This document shows, in pieces, positions 9,985 to 19,111 of a stretch of 64,000 bases of DNA. The notes under the pieces were generated by a model, which was not told where the DNA came from, ran no database searches, and worked only from the letters and a program-made list of their open reading frames with translations. The stretch spans positions 1-64,000 of the forward strand of contig JADKIA010000008.1 of the NCBI GenBank assembly GCA_016721465.1, in the 5' to 3' direction. A program made the translations under genes and the position numbers. The DNA comes from Ideonella sp. (lineage in GTDB: Bacteria; Pseudomonadota; Gammaproteobacteria; Burkholderiales; Burkholderiaceae_C). Within the stretch, counting starts at the first letter, position 1, and the number at the start of each line of letters is the position of its first letter.

Positions 9985-10885
9985 ATGACAGTCCTCGGCC
10001 CCAGAGCCGCTCAGGTGCTCAAGCACCCCGCCGCATTCGTCGTCCGAACGCTCCAAGGCGTTCCGTGCGAATCAGGGGCTGCTGCTGGCCGGGGCCGTCG
10101 CGTACTACGCGCTGCTCTCGATCGTGCCGCTGCTCATTCTCACGATGATCGTGCTGTCGCACCTCGTCGATCAGCGCGAGTTGCTGCAGACCCTGGGCCG
10201 CTACCTCGAATGGCTGGTGCCAGCCCAGTCCGCGGTGATCGTGGCCGAACTGGCGAACTTCCTGGCGCACCGCGACGTCATCGGCTGGGTCTTGCTGGTG
10301 ACCATGCTGTTCTTCAGCTCGCTCGCGTTCACCGTGCTCGAGAACGCGATGTCGGTGATCTTCTTCCACCGCGTGGCGATACGGCGGCGCCATTTCCTCG
10401 TCTCCGCCGTGATCCCGTACTGCTACATCGTGTCGCTCGGGCTCGGGCTGTTGCTGGTGACCCTGGTGGCCGGCAGCCTGCAGGCCATGGGCCAGGAAAG
10501 CGTCGAGTTCCTGGGGCGCCGCTGGTCGCTCGGCGGCATGTCCGGCGTGCTGCTCTACCTCCTCGGCCTGCTCGGCGAGATCTTCGTGCTCACCTCGATC
10601 TACCTGGTGATGCCGTCGAGCCGGCCATCGCTGCAGCATGCATTGCTGGGTGCGCTCACCGCCACCTTGCTGTGGGAGCTCTCGTGTGCTGCTTGGTACT
10701 TCCGCACCCTGTCGCAGATCAGCACCGTCTATGGATCGCTGACCACGGCGATCACGATCCTGTTGAGCCTGGAGCTCGCAGCGACCCTGCTCCTGATGGG
10801 TGCGCAGGTGATCTCGGAGTACGAGCGCATCGGCACGGGCGGCCTCGACGCGCCGCCGCAACCATTCACGACCGAGCCGGGCTGA
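9985..10885 (+). pseudogene. BrkB/YihY-family inner-membrane protein, single frameshift
   Basis: Integral membrane protein of the YihY/BrkB (virulence factor BrkB, formerly RNase BN) family. The N-terminus from the ATG at 9985 reads VLKHPAAFVVRTLQ in one frame. From about 10,060 the sequence continues in another frame as FRANQGLLLAGAVAYYALLS, the family's conserved first helix. It then runs cleanly through five more helices (for example ELANFLAHRDVIGWVLLV and ISTVYGSLTTAITILLSLEL) to 10885. One base too many, or two too few, at about 10,058-10,060 accounts for everything. If the base call is wrong the gene is intact. Otherwise translation could only restart at an internal ATG such as 10124, losing helix 1. 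Confidence 0.82.
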
Positions 10886-11046
10886 TGGGCGGGGGCGCAA
10901 GCCCACGATGCGGCCCGCCAGGTGTCGCCTTGCTCCCCTTGACCGCGCCCGCGCAGCCGATCCGGATGGTTGCGGCGGCCGATTCGCCCGCAGACCCGAG
11001 GCCGACCCCGATTGCCGCGGCGATCGCCATGGCATAGGGTGGCGCG

Positions 11047-12174
11047 ATGAGCACAACGACATTGCAGGTCCGCAAGAACCAACTGCCGACCACCCGCTTG
11101 CGGACGGACCCCGATGTGGCGCTGGCCGACGGCCAGGTGCGGGTGCGGATCGACAAGTTCGCGCTGACCTCGAACAACATCACCTACGCCGCCTTCGGTG
11201 ACGCGATGAACTACTGGCAGTTCTTCCCGGTGCCGGCCGATGCCGATGGCACGGCCTGGGGCTGCATTCCGGTGTGGGGTTTCGGCGACGTGGTGCAGTC
11301 GCTGCACCCCGGCGTGGCGGTGGGCGAACGGCTGTACGGCTACTGGCCGATGGCCAGCCACGCGGTACTGCAGCCCACCAGGCTGACGCCGGCCAGCTTC
11401 TCGGATGGCGCGCCACACCGCGCCACGCTGCATGCGGTCTACAACCAGTACCAGCGCTGCAGCGCCGATCCGTTCTACACCGCCGACAGCGAGGCCCTGC
11501 AGGCGCTGCTGCGGCCGTTGTTCCTCACGGCCTGGCTGATCGACGACTTCCTGGCCGACAACGGCTTCTTCGGCACCACCGCGCCAGGGCGGCGCGGCGT
11601 GATGCTGCTGTCGTCGGCCAGCAGCAAGACCGCCTGTGCCACCGCCGCGCAGCTGGCGAAGCGGCCCGAGGTGGAGGTGGTGGGCCTGACCTCGGCGGCC
11701 AACGTCGCCTTTTGCCAAGGCCTGGGCGTCTACAGCCGCGTGCTGAGCTACGAACAGCTCGACACGCTGCCGGCCGACACGTCCTGCGTGTACGTCGACT
11801 TCGCCGGCAACGGCGCCTTGCGCAAGGCCATTCACACCCGATTCGCCGGACTGGCCTACAGCTGCTCGATCGGCGGCACGCATGTGGAGAACCTGGGCGG
11901 CGCACGGGACCTGCCCGGCCCCAAGGCCACGCTGTTCTTCGCGCCGGCGCAGGTGAAGAAGCGCCATGCCGACTGGGGTGCCGCCGAGTTCAGCCAGCGC
12001 CTGGTGGCGGCCTGGCACGGCTTTCGCGCCCAGGTGAGCGCCCAGACAGCACCCTGGCTGGTGGTGCAGTCCCACCGCGGCGCCGAGGCCGTCGCAACGG
12101 CCTATGCGGCGGTGCTGGGCGGCCAGGGCGACCCGCGGCTGGGGCACATGCTGGCATTCGGCGAAAGCCGCTGA
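11047..12174 (+). CDS. DUF2855-family protein (quinone reductase-like fold)
   Basis: A 375-residue cytosolic protein of the DUF2855 family, related in layout to the zinc-free MDR/quinone-oxidoreductase fold. Conserved stretches include KFALTSNNITYAAFGDAMNY, FFPVPADADGTAWGCIPVWG, a central GVMLLSSASSKTACATAAQL segment where a nucleotide-binding loop would sit, and FAGNGALRKAIHTRF. No catalytic activity is established for the family. It is preceded by a 160-bp spacer and followed directly by a GST remnant, which suggests the pair once formed a unit. Start at 11047 gives the full family N-terminus. Confidence 0.82.
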   Translation: MSTTTLQVRKNQLPTTRLRTDPDVALADGQVRVRIDKFALTSNNITYAAFGDAMNYWQFFPVPADADGTAWGCIPVWGFGDVVQSLHPGVAVGERLYGYWPMASHAVLQPTRLTPASFSDGAPHRATLHAVYNQYQRCSADPFYTADSEALQALLRPLFLTAWLIDDFLADNGFFGTTAPGRRGVMLLSSASSKTACATAAQLAKRPEVEVVGLTSAANVAFCQGLGVYSRVLSYEQLDTLPADTSCVYVDFAGNGALRKAIHTRFAGLAYSCSIGGTHVENLGGARDLPGPKATLFFAPAQVKKRHADWGAAEFSQRLVAAWHGFRAQVSAQTAPWLVVQSHRGAEAVATAYAAVLGGQGDPRLGHMLAFGESR

Positions 12175-12650
12175 ACGGGCCTGTGGCGCCCGAAGTTCCC
12201 GAACGCCAAGGTGCCGGTGATCGTGGACGGCGCCACCACCGTCTTCGACAGCAATGCGATCCTGCTCTACCAGGCAGAGAAGTCAGGACAGTTCCTGCCC
12301 GCGCCGCAGGACCGTGGCCCCATGCTGTCGTGGCTGATGTTCGTGGCGTCCGGGGTCGGCCACTTCACCGGGCAGTGCGTGCACTTCAAGCATTGCGCGC
12401 CCGAGCCCCATCCCTACGCCATCAACCGCTACGACTTCGAAGCCTGGCGGCACTGGAAGATCCTCGATGCGCACCTGGCAGACCGGCCGTGGATGGTGAG
12501 CGGAAGCTACACGCTGCTGGACATGGCCGTTTGGGGCTGGGCCCGCGCCGTGCCCTTCGCGCTCGGCGCGCAAGCCTGGGAACAACTGCCGCACGTGAAG
12601 CGGCCGCTGGGCCCCGCGACAGACGCCGCCTCGAATGGCCGCTGTTCGAG
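12175..12650 (+). pseudogene. Glutathione S-transferase fragment (YghU/YfcG-like)
   Basis: The C-terminal two thirds of a GST. The open frame begins immediately after the DUF2855 stop and reads FPNAKVPVIVDG, then TTVFDSNAILLYQAEKSGQF (end of the thioredoxin fold, with the glutathione-contacting DSNAI region). The helical domain follows, with LSWLMFVASGVGHFTGQCVH and DRPWMVSGSYTLLDMAVWGW. The first 40-50 residues, which hold the catalytic glutathione-binding Cys/Ser/Tyr region, are absent. The C-terminus also loses family similarity near 12,610. It looks like a deletion remnant at the junction with the DUF2855 gene. Downstream, 12,651-12,933, I see no gene. Confidence 0.65.
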
Positions 12651-12933
12651 GTGCAGCGGTCGCTGGCCACTCGCGAGGCGGTTCGCGGTGCCGAGGACGG
12701 CTTCCGCACGGCTCGAACTGGCGGTACTTCGACCCAATCCCGCCTGTCGATGTTTCTATCTGGACGCCCGGAAGCAGCGCTTGACATCGGGTCACGGCGC
12801 GGCAGTTGCTGCTGCATGTTCAAGTGCCGCGCTTGTCAGACTCTCCAGGGCCAAAGCCCCAAGAGGCGTGGCAAGGCGCGGCGCTCCCCAATCAAGGGCA
12901 GCCGACGCCCTCGACGAGCAGCAATCCGCGCGC

Positions 12934-14379
12934 TCAGCGAATCATCCTGAGCCATGGGTACACGATTGCGATGAGGCCGGCGAAGTACAGCAGGCCGAAT
13001 ATGAGCCCGAACTTCCAGAAATCCCGCTTGCCGATGAAGCCGCTGCCGAAGTACATCGGCGCCGGCCCCGTCGCGAACGGCGAAATGACACCCATCAGGC
13101 CCAGTGAATAGAGGCACAGCATCGTCAGGATGGGCACGTCCACGCCGGCCATCCCCGTGCCGACCGCGAGAACGACGGGCAGGACGGCCGCGACATGCGA
13201 GGTGATGCTCGAGAAGCCGTAGTGGATCCAAAAGAAGAGCGTCACGAGCATGATCGTCACCATCGTGGGCGACATCGATCCGAGGTTGCTGGCGAAGCTT
13301 TCCGCGAGCCATTTGACGAAGCCGATTTCGTTCAGCCCCGAGGCGAGGGTGAGGAGCGAGGTGAAGTAGAAGAACACTTCCCATGCGCTCTTCTCCGAGA
13401 TGATGTCGTTGAATTCCACGACGCCGGTGATGAGCAGCAGGGAGATGATCACGAGCACCACCATCGTCGCGTTGATGTAGTTGGCGCCGAGCCACGGCAG
13501 GGCAATGTTGGGGTTGGAGCCGGTGATCCAGAGGAACATCGCAAGGATCACGAGCGCCGTCATCACCCACTCATTGCGCGACATCGGCCCCATGGCCTTC
13601 AACTCGCTGCCCGCCCAGACCGGGATTTCCGGACTGTCCTTGATCTCGGGCTTGCAGACGACATAGCTCAGCACCGGCACGAGCACGATGAGCAGCAGCC
13701 CGAGCGGCAGGAAGCCGATGAACCACTGGCTCCAGGCCACGTCCACGCCGACCGTCTTCTTGGCGATGGCAAGCCCCGCCACGTTCGGTGCGAGCGCAGT
13801 GAGGAAGAGCGAACTCGTTACTGCGGTGGCGGCGAAGGCCGTCCACATCACGTATGTGCCGATCTTGCCGGCAGTCGGTCCGGGTTCGGAACCGTAGATC
13901 TTCGGGATGTTGCTCACGATCGGGAAGATCGTGCCGCCGCTTCGCGCAGTGTTCGACGGCGTCGCGGGTGCGAGCACCAGATCGGCGAACAGGACGGCAT
14001 ATCCCAGTCCGAGCGTCTTCTTGCCCAGCACACGCACCAGAAGCAGGGCGATCCGGCGCCCGAGTCCGCTCTTGCGGTAACCGATCGCGAAGATGAAGGC
14101 GCCCACGATCAGCCACACAGTGCTTTCCGAGAATCCGCTCAGCGCCCAGCGAAGCGCCTTGTTCGGGTCCTTCTCGACATACCCCATGATCGCCGCGAAC
14201 GTGAGCCCGATGAGGCCGACGGCGCCCACGGGCATGGATTCGAGGATCAGCCCCGCTATCACGGCGGCGAAGACGGCGAAGTAGTGCCACTGGTTGGGCT
14301 TGAGACCTTCCGGCACGGGCACGAAATACAGCACCAACCAGACCCCGATGGGGGCCCAAGTCTTCCAGTTCATCTTCAT
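12934..14379 (-). CDS. DASS (SLC13/CitT-like) dicarboxylate or citrate transporter
   Basis: A 481-residue inner-membrane transporter of the divalent anion:sodium symporter family, which imports or exchanges succinate, tartrate, citrate and similar acids. About twelve hydrophobic helices are visible. The first substrate/sodium signature is PATPSNTARSGGT (SNT motif), and the second, pseudo-symmetric one is YGFSSITSHVAAVLP. Both are in the positions expected for CitT/TtdT-type exchangers. ATG codons at 14379 and 14373 are both plausible; a TTG lies further upstream at 14403. No partner genes are adjacent. The substrate cannot be fixed from sequence alone. Confidence 0.88.
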   Translation of the reverse strand: MKMNWKTWAPIGVWLVLYFVPVPEGLKPNQWHYFAVFAAVIAGLILESMPVGAVGLIGLTFAAIMGYVEKDPNKALRWALSGFSESTVWLIVGAFIFAIGYRKSGLGRRIALLLVRVLGKKTLGLGYAVLFADLVLAPATPSNTARSGGTIFPIVSNIPKIYGSEPGPTAGKIGTYVMWTAFAATAVTSSLFLTALAPNVAGLAIAKKTVGVDVAWSQWFIGFLPLGLLLIVLVPVLSYVVCKPEIKDSPEIPVWAGSELKAMGPMSRNEWVMTALVILAMFLWITGSNPNIALPWLGANYINATMVVLVIISLLLITGVVEFNDIISEKSAWEVFFYFTSLLTLASGLNEIGFVKWLAESFASNLGSMSPTMVTIMLVTLFFWIHYGFSSITSHVAAVLPVVLAVGTGMAGVDVPILTMLCLYSLGLMGVISPFATGPAPMYFGSGFIGKRDFWKFGLIFGLLYFAGLIAIVYPWLRMIR

Positions 14380-14529
14380 GGCATTTGCCTGCGCGAGGAC
14401 CAATCGATACCGACGAGCCTACGCACGATGGACGAACCCGGCTTGTGCTGCGTCAATTCGCGACGACGCGGGAAAGCAGGCACAGGATCATCCCGAATGG
14501 CGCCTGACTGAACCATACGGACTCAGGCA

Positions 14530-14565
14530 GCCGGCCATTGTGGAGAGCTCTCCACAATGGCCGGC
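14530..14565. repeat. 36-bp perfect palindrome between the amidase and DASS genes
   Basis: The left arm, GCCGGCCATTGTGGAGAG (14530-14547), is followed directly by its exact reverse complement (14548-14565) with no loop and a central GAGCTC. No T-run follows on either strand, so it is not a standard intrinsic terminator, although it sits after the amidase stop. A degenerate relative of the same 34-bp core lies at 38050-38083. The rest of the 14,380-14,717 gap shows no gene. Confidence 0.85.
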
Positions 14566-14717
14566 AGCGCAAGTGCGAGGCGGCACCAGCGCCACCAGTG
14601 GCTGCGTGAACTCCAGCGGGCTGGAACCCGGCGAGAAAAAACGCGCCTTCCTCGACCGAGCGCGGCAGGCTGTGCTCGCGGCGCAGCCAATGGCGGCGTG
14701 ACGCGCGACGCTGTCGC

Positions 14718-16274
14718 TCAGGCGTAGCCGGGCGGCGGCACGAAGCCGCCGAACTCGCGCTCGAGGTGCGCCGCGAACGCGAGCACGCTGCGGTCCTCGA
14801 GGTTCGGGCCGATGACCTGCACGCCGATCGGCAGCGCGCTCTCGCCGCGCTCGATCGGCACCACCGCAGCGGGCAGCCCGGTGCTGGTGGCCGCCGAGGC
14901 CCAGACGAGGCCGGTGCTGCTGTAGGGCGCCGGCTGGCCGTCGACGTCGAGCCGGCGCAGGTGCTGGGGCTCGCTGTGGTCATGCCGAAAGGCGGTGACC
15001 GCCATCGCCGGGCAGAGCACCACGTCGACCTGCTCGAACAGCGAGCGGAACTGCTGCTGGTGCGTGGCGCGCGCGTTGTCGGCCGCCACCCAGTCGCGGT
15101 GGCTGAGCCCGATGCCGCGCGCGAGCTCGGCGCCGAGGCTGCGGTCGTCGGCGGGAATGGCCGCCGCCGCGGCGCGGGACTGCTCGAAGACCTGCTGCGG
15201 CCAGAAGGCGGCCGTGAACGACATCAGGAGCCGCGCGTAGACGCGTGCCACCTCGGCCAGGTCGGGCAGCCGCGGGTGGCTGCGCAGCACGCGCACGCCG
15301 GCCCGCTCGAGGCGGCCGCCGAGTCGGTCGAGCGCCTGCCGGATCGCCTGCGCTGTCGGTGCCATCGGATGGGTGTCCAGCAGCAGCACACGGTAGTCCT
15401 TCAGCGCCCCCTGGCGCGGCGGGCGCAGCGCGAGCCGGTAGCCTACGCCGAGGCCCTGTTCGTCCGGGCCGGCGATGACGTCGAACAGCCGCACCAGGTC
15501 GTCGACGGTGCGCGCCATCGGGCCGACCACCGCGAGGTCCGGGTCGCGCGGCAGCGCCGGGGCACCCGGTGGCACCTGGCCGCGCGAGGGCACGAGGCCG
15601 TGCGTGGGCTTGAGCGCCGCGACACCGCAGAAGTGCGCCGGCACGCGCAGCGAGCCGCCGATGTCCGAGCCCAGCGACAGCGGGCCGAACCCGGCCGCGA
15701 GTGCCGCCGCCGACCCGCCCGACGATCCGCCCGGCGTGCGCTCGAGGTCCCACGGATTGCGCGTGACGCCGTGGATCGCGTTGTAGCTCTGCCAGTCACC
15801 CAGCACCAGCGGCACGTTGGTCTTGCCGAGGATCACGGCGCCGGCAGCGCGCACGCGGGAGACGATCAGCGCGTCGTCGCGTGCGCGGAAGCCCTTGGCC
15901 TCCGGGATGCCCCAGGTGGTCGGCAGGCCGGCGACGTTGAACGACTCCTTCACCGTCATCGGCACGCCCAGCAGCGGCCCGGTGTCGCCGCGCGACAACG
16001 CGGCGTCGGCGGCCTTCGCGGCGTCGCGCGCGCGGTCGAAGTCGCGGGCAATCACCGCGTTCAGGCGCGTGTCGAGCCGCTCGATGCGTGCGATCAACCG
16101 GTCGGTGAGCTCGAGCGAGGACAGGCGCTTGGCGCGCAGCGCATCGGCGAGTTGCGCGGCCGACTGGTACTCGAGGGCATCGGCGGCGGTTGCGTTGCCG
16201 GCGGCGGGTGCGCTGCCAGCGGCGGCCAGCGCGGCGGCGCCAGCGAGCATGTCGCGGCGGTTGACGGGGCTCAT
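14718..16274 (-). CDS. Exported amidase (amidase-signature family)
   Basis: A 518-residue Ser-cisSer-Lys hydrolase that cleaves an amide bond. The catalytic Lys109 is in GVPMTVKESF, the cis-Ser184 in PGGSSGGSAA and the nucleophile Ser208 in GSDIGGSLR. The N-terminus NRRDMLAGAAALAAAG is a twin-arginine-like export signal, so the enzyme probably acts in the periplasm. The ATG at 16274 is preceded by an AAGGACC ribosome-binding site. Length and motifs match periplasmic members of the family. It is not GatA: there is no GatB/GatC and it has a signal peptide. The substrate is unknown. Confidence 0.9.
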   Translation of the reverse strand: MSPVNRRDMLAGAAALAAAGSAPAAGNATAADALEYQSAAQLADALRAKRLSSLELTDRLIARIERLDTRLNAVIARDFDRARDAAKAADAALSRGDTGPLLGVPMTVKESFNVAGLPTTWGIPEAKGFRARDDALIVSRVRAAGAVILGKTNVPLVLGDWQSYNAIHGVTRNPWDLERTPGGSSGGSAAALAAGFGPLSLGSDIGGSLRVPAHFCGVAALKPTHGLVPSRGQVPPGAPALPRDPDLAVVGPMARTVDDLVRLFDVIAGPDEQGLGVGYRLALRPPRQGALKDYRVLLLDTHPMAPTAQAIRQALDRLGGRLERAGVRVLRSHPRLPDLAEVARVYARLLMSFTAAFWPQQVFEQSRAAAAAIPADDRSLGAELARGIGLSHRDWVAADNARATHQQQFRSLFEQVDVVLCPAMAVTAFRHDHSEPQHLRRLDVDGQPAPYSSTGLVWASAATSTGLPAAVVPIERGESALPIGVQVIGPNLEDRSVLAFAAHLEREFGGFVPPPGYA

Positions 16275-17234
16275 CGTGGAGGTCCTTCCGCAGGTCGTGG
16301 TCGAAGGTTGAATGATGCCTTCGCGCCGGGCGCGCCGGCGACTGAAGTCCCGCGCCCTGTCGAGTATGCGAGGCCGAACCGCCACGGTGGTCTTCCGGTG
16401 GCGCATGCCCCCAACGGCCTCAGGTCCGATGGCGCGTCTCAATCTCGCTGAGTGCCGCCCACGCAGGTTTGCCTTGCGCGGCGGGGCTCGTTGGGTAGCC
16501 CCGGAACAGATCCGACCGGCCACCCGTGTCGCCAACCGTCCCGCACCGCGATGACCGGCGCAAGAAGTCCCAGTCGCTCATTGCGCTCCCCTCTTTCGTC
16601 GACAACCAACCCTCAGTGTCGGGTGGATCCGGTGCTCCAACCCGGGACTCAAGTGTCTTCCAAACCCGAGGTCATTTCAGGCTGTAGGCGCGGCGGTGCA
16701 GTCGGCTCGATAGGGGGCTTGAACCCAAGTGGACATAGGACCACGTGGCTGACCGGTAGTCGGCGTCAGACTGGGTGCGGTCGGACAGATTTCGCGGGCC
16801 AATGTCGGCGGCCGCCGATACCTGCCGCTCAACGGTCGGCGCCGCGGTCGGCTGCTCTTGCAGGAACCGGCCCTTCGTCCGCAGCGTGGAGGCAAGCGTC
16901 CCGGCCGGCATCGCGGTCGCCGGCCAAGGACTGCTCCCTCAACCTACGGACTGGCGCTGACGACCCAGAAGAGTCACCCGCTTTCCTGATCTCGGCGCCC
17001 CGAAGCCGCCGGTCGGACCCGCACACAGGCACCCGCCCGGGCGATACGTGATCGCACTTGCACTGCCCGCAGGACCTCGCTGAGTCGCCGCCCCGGGGCC
17101 GCCGGGTTCGCTGCACCGCCACACCGGGCGTTGCAGTGTTTCTGGCGGCAGACAGCACGAAGGTGCAAAATATATCCGCCGCCTCCGGGGCGCCCGTCGC
17201 TCGCCAAGCGCCGTTCTTTGGCTGGTACGCACCC
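16275..17234. other. Gene-poor spacer with a dispersed-repeat copy
   Basis: About 960 bp between the divergent amidase and gntR genes with no supportable gene. Open frames here lack ribosome-binding sites and family similarity. The middle (about 16,680-16,900) belongs to a dispersed repeat described separately. The last 70 bp before gntR turns AT-rich (AAAATATATCC at 17167-17177) and probably contains the gntR promoter. Confidence 0.5.
16798..16900 (+). repeat. Dispersed intergenic repeat, family 2, copy 1
   Basis: This stretch shares AATGTCGGCGG, a GCCG.TACCTG.CGCTCA block and CCGGCCCTTCGTCC.CAG with the region 37886-37985 in the same order and spacing. Both copies lie in spacers without genes. 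The conceptual peptides (MSAAADTCRS and MSAGAVTWRS starts) align only because the DNA does. I regard it as a non-coding repeat or a decayed mobile-element fragment. Confidence 0.55.
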
Positions 17235-17906
17235 ATGACCGCTGTGTTGAACGAAGAGTCCGCCGTCCGCAACGACACCCTGTCCGATCAGGCTTACCAG
17301 CGCCTGCACCGGTCGCTGATGACGGGCGGGCTGCTGCCCGAGCAGGTGCTGACGGTGCGCGGCCTGGCCGAGGCCTACGGCGTCAGCCTGACGCCCGTGC
17401 GCGAGGCCATTCAGCGCCTGGTGGCCGAGCATGCGCTGGTGGTCGAGAACGGACGCACGATCCGCGTGCCCAGGCTCGACGTCGAGACCTACCGGGAGAT
17501 CCTGAAGATCCGGCTCGAACTCGAACCGATGGCGGCGCGCGACGCGGCGGTGCGCATGGACAACGCCGAGATGGACCGGGTCGAGGCGCTGGCCCACCTG
17601 CACCGCGAAGCCATCGTGGCCGGAGAGGCGCACCGCACCCTGGCTGCCAACACCGATTTCCACATCTCGATATATCGGGCTTCGCAACAACCCGTGTTGA
17701 CGGGGCTGATAGAGAGCCTGTGGCTGCGCATAGGGCCGACGCTGAACCTGTTGTTCCCCACCTATTGCGGCAGCCTGACGGGTGTGGAGATGCACCTGGA
17801 GGCGGTGGACGCCCTGCGCCGCCGCGACGGCGATGCGCTGGCGCGCGCCGTGCGCGACGACCTCGCACACGGGTCCCGGTTCCTGGTGCGCCTGCTCAAG
17901 CCCTGA
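17235..17906 (+). CDS. GntR-family (FadR/FCD subfamily) transcriptional regulator
   Basis: A 223-residue regulator. The winged helix occupies about residues 12-75, with the recognition region VRGLAEAYGVSLTPVREAIQ and wing VENGRTIRVPRL. The remaining helices form the FCD ligand-binding domain, with the metal-coordinating pattern NTDFHISIY and a late His in DDLAHGS. FCD ligands are often small organic acids. It lies 162 bp upstream of, and co-oriented with, the sulfonate-type ABC operon, so it most likely controls that operon. The ATG at 17235 places the HTH at the normal distance from the N-terminus. Confidence 0.88.
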   Translation: MTAVLNEESAVRNDTLSDQAYQRLHRSLMTGGLLPEQVLTVRGLAEAYGVSLTPVREAIQRLVAEHALVVENGRTIRVPRLDVETYREILKIRLELEPMAARDAAVRMDNAEMDRVEALAHLHREAIVAGEAHRTLAANTDFHISIYRASQQPVLTGLIESLWLRIGPTLNLLFPTYCGSLTGVEMHLEAVDALRRRDGDALARAVRDDLAHGSRFLVRLLKP

Positions 17907-17934
17907 ACGCCGCCCGGTCGGTCGAAGTGGCGCT

Positions 17935-17960
17935 TCAACGATCGGCGTTGACGATATATT
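17935..17960. promoter_or_regulatory. Candidate GntR operator/promoter upstream of the sulfonate-type operon
   Basis: TCAACG ATCGG CGTTGA (17935-17951) is a 6+5+6 inverted repeat. It is followed by GATATATT (17953-17960). The same 8-mer in inverted orientation, AATATATC, lies at 17169-17176 in front of gntR itself. A site shared by a regulator's own promoter and its target operon is what autoregulation would give. No consensus for this regulator is known to me, so this is inference. Confidence 0.35.
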
Positions 17961-18068
17961 CAAGATGACTTAGGCTCTGCCACGCCTGTGCATCTGCGCG
18001 CCCGGGCCCCGGCCCGGCTGTTGTCGGCGAACGCCCCCCCACCCCACCTATCCGAAGGTGTGTATCCC

Positions 18069-19106
18069 ATGAAGCTCAACCTCTCCCGCCGTGACTTCAG
18101 CCTCACGGCCGCCCAGATGCTCACAGGCTCGGTGCTCGGTGCAGGGCTGTTCGGCGCCGGCAGCGCGCAGGCGCAGCAGAAGACGGTCAACCTGGGCACC
18201 TTCGGCGCCGTCGACGCACAGAACTACATGCGCGCCAAGGGCTTGGCGGCCAAGACCTTCGGCGCCGGCACCAAGGTCGACTTCGTAACCGTGCGTGCCG
18301 GGTCGGAAGTCATCGCAGCCATGGCCGGCAACAGCTTGGACATGTGCAACCTGGGCTCCAGCCCCATGGTCGTGGGCTACGCCAACGGCGTGCAGGCCTC
18401 GCTGGTGTACGTCTACAAGAACATCATCGACAGCGAAGCGTTGGTGGTGCAGAACAGCGCCAACATCAAGAAGCTGGCCGACTTGAAGGGCAAACGCGTC
18501 GGGCTGCCTTTCAACACCTCGGTGCACTTCGCCGCGCTGGCGGCCTTCAAGACCGCGGGCCTGGGGCTCAACGACGTGCAGCTCATCAACATGCGCGCCG
18601 ACACCATCGCGTCGGCGTGGACGCGCCGCGAGATCGACGCCAGCTACATCTGGATCCCCGTCGTGCCCAAGCTGGTGGAAGACGCCGGCACCATCCTCTT
18701 CAAGACCGGTGACCTGAACGCCACAGGGCTGGTCATGTTCGACGCCTTCCTGGTGCGCGACGAGTTCAAGAAGAAGAACCCCGAACTGGTGCTTGCCTTC
18801 CTGAAGGACTTCGAGCAGATCGCGGCGGCCTTCAAGCAGAACCCCAAGGACGCGGTCGACACGATGACGAAGTTCCTGGGTGTCGACGAGGCGACCGTGA
18901 TGCGCTCGCTGAACACCTTCTACCCCGTGCCGGCGCGCGAGCAGCTCACCGCCAAGTGGCTGGGCAAGCCGGGCGAGCGCGACTCAGCCGTGGTGAAGAC
19001 GCTCCAGGTGCAGGCGCAGTTCCTGAAGGACACCGGCCAGATCAATGCGCTGCCCAAGGACATGAACGGCCTGATCGACGCCAGCTTCGTCGCGCAGATG
19101 GTCTAA
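18069..19106 (+). CDS. ABC transporter substrate-binding protein, taurine/sulfonate/nitrate type
   Basis: A 345-residue periplasmic binding protein of the TauA/SsuA/NMT1 group. The N-terminus has a twin-arginine-like LSRRDF motif and ends in SAQAQQ, a clear cleavage site. The mature protein carries the family pattern KTVNLGTFGAVDAQNYMRAK, GSEVIAAMAGNSLDMCNLGS, LADLKGKRVGLPFNTSVHF and TRREIDASYIWIP. It delivers a small anionic compound to the permease and ATPase encoded next. The ATG at 18069 lies after TATCCC without a strong ribosome-binding site. First structural gene of a four-gene operon; the ATPase start is 5 bp downstream of its stop. Confidence 0.85.
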   Translation: MKLNLSRRDFSLTAAQMLTGSVLGAGLFGAGSAQAQQKTVNLGTFGAVDAQNYMRAKGLAAKTFGAGTKVDFVTVRAGSEVIAAMAGNSLDMCNLGSSPMVVGYANGVQASLVYVYKNIIDSEALVVQNSANIKKLADLKGKRVGLPFNTSVHFAALAAFKTAGLGLNDVQLINMRADTIASAWTRREIDASYIWIPVVPKLVEDAGTILFKTGDLNATGLVMFDAFLVRDEFKKKNPELVLAFLKDFEQIAAAFKQNPKDAVDTMTKFLGVDEATVMRSLNTFYPVPAREQLTAKWLGKPGERDSAVVKTLQVQAQFLKDTGQINALPKDMNGLIDASFVAQMV

Positions 19107-19111
19107 GCCAG

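Noticed and set aside
14940..15760. Long open frames on the plus strand and in other minus frames across the amidase gene
   Set aside because: They are antisense or off-frame shadows of a motif-complete amidase in high-GC DNA.
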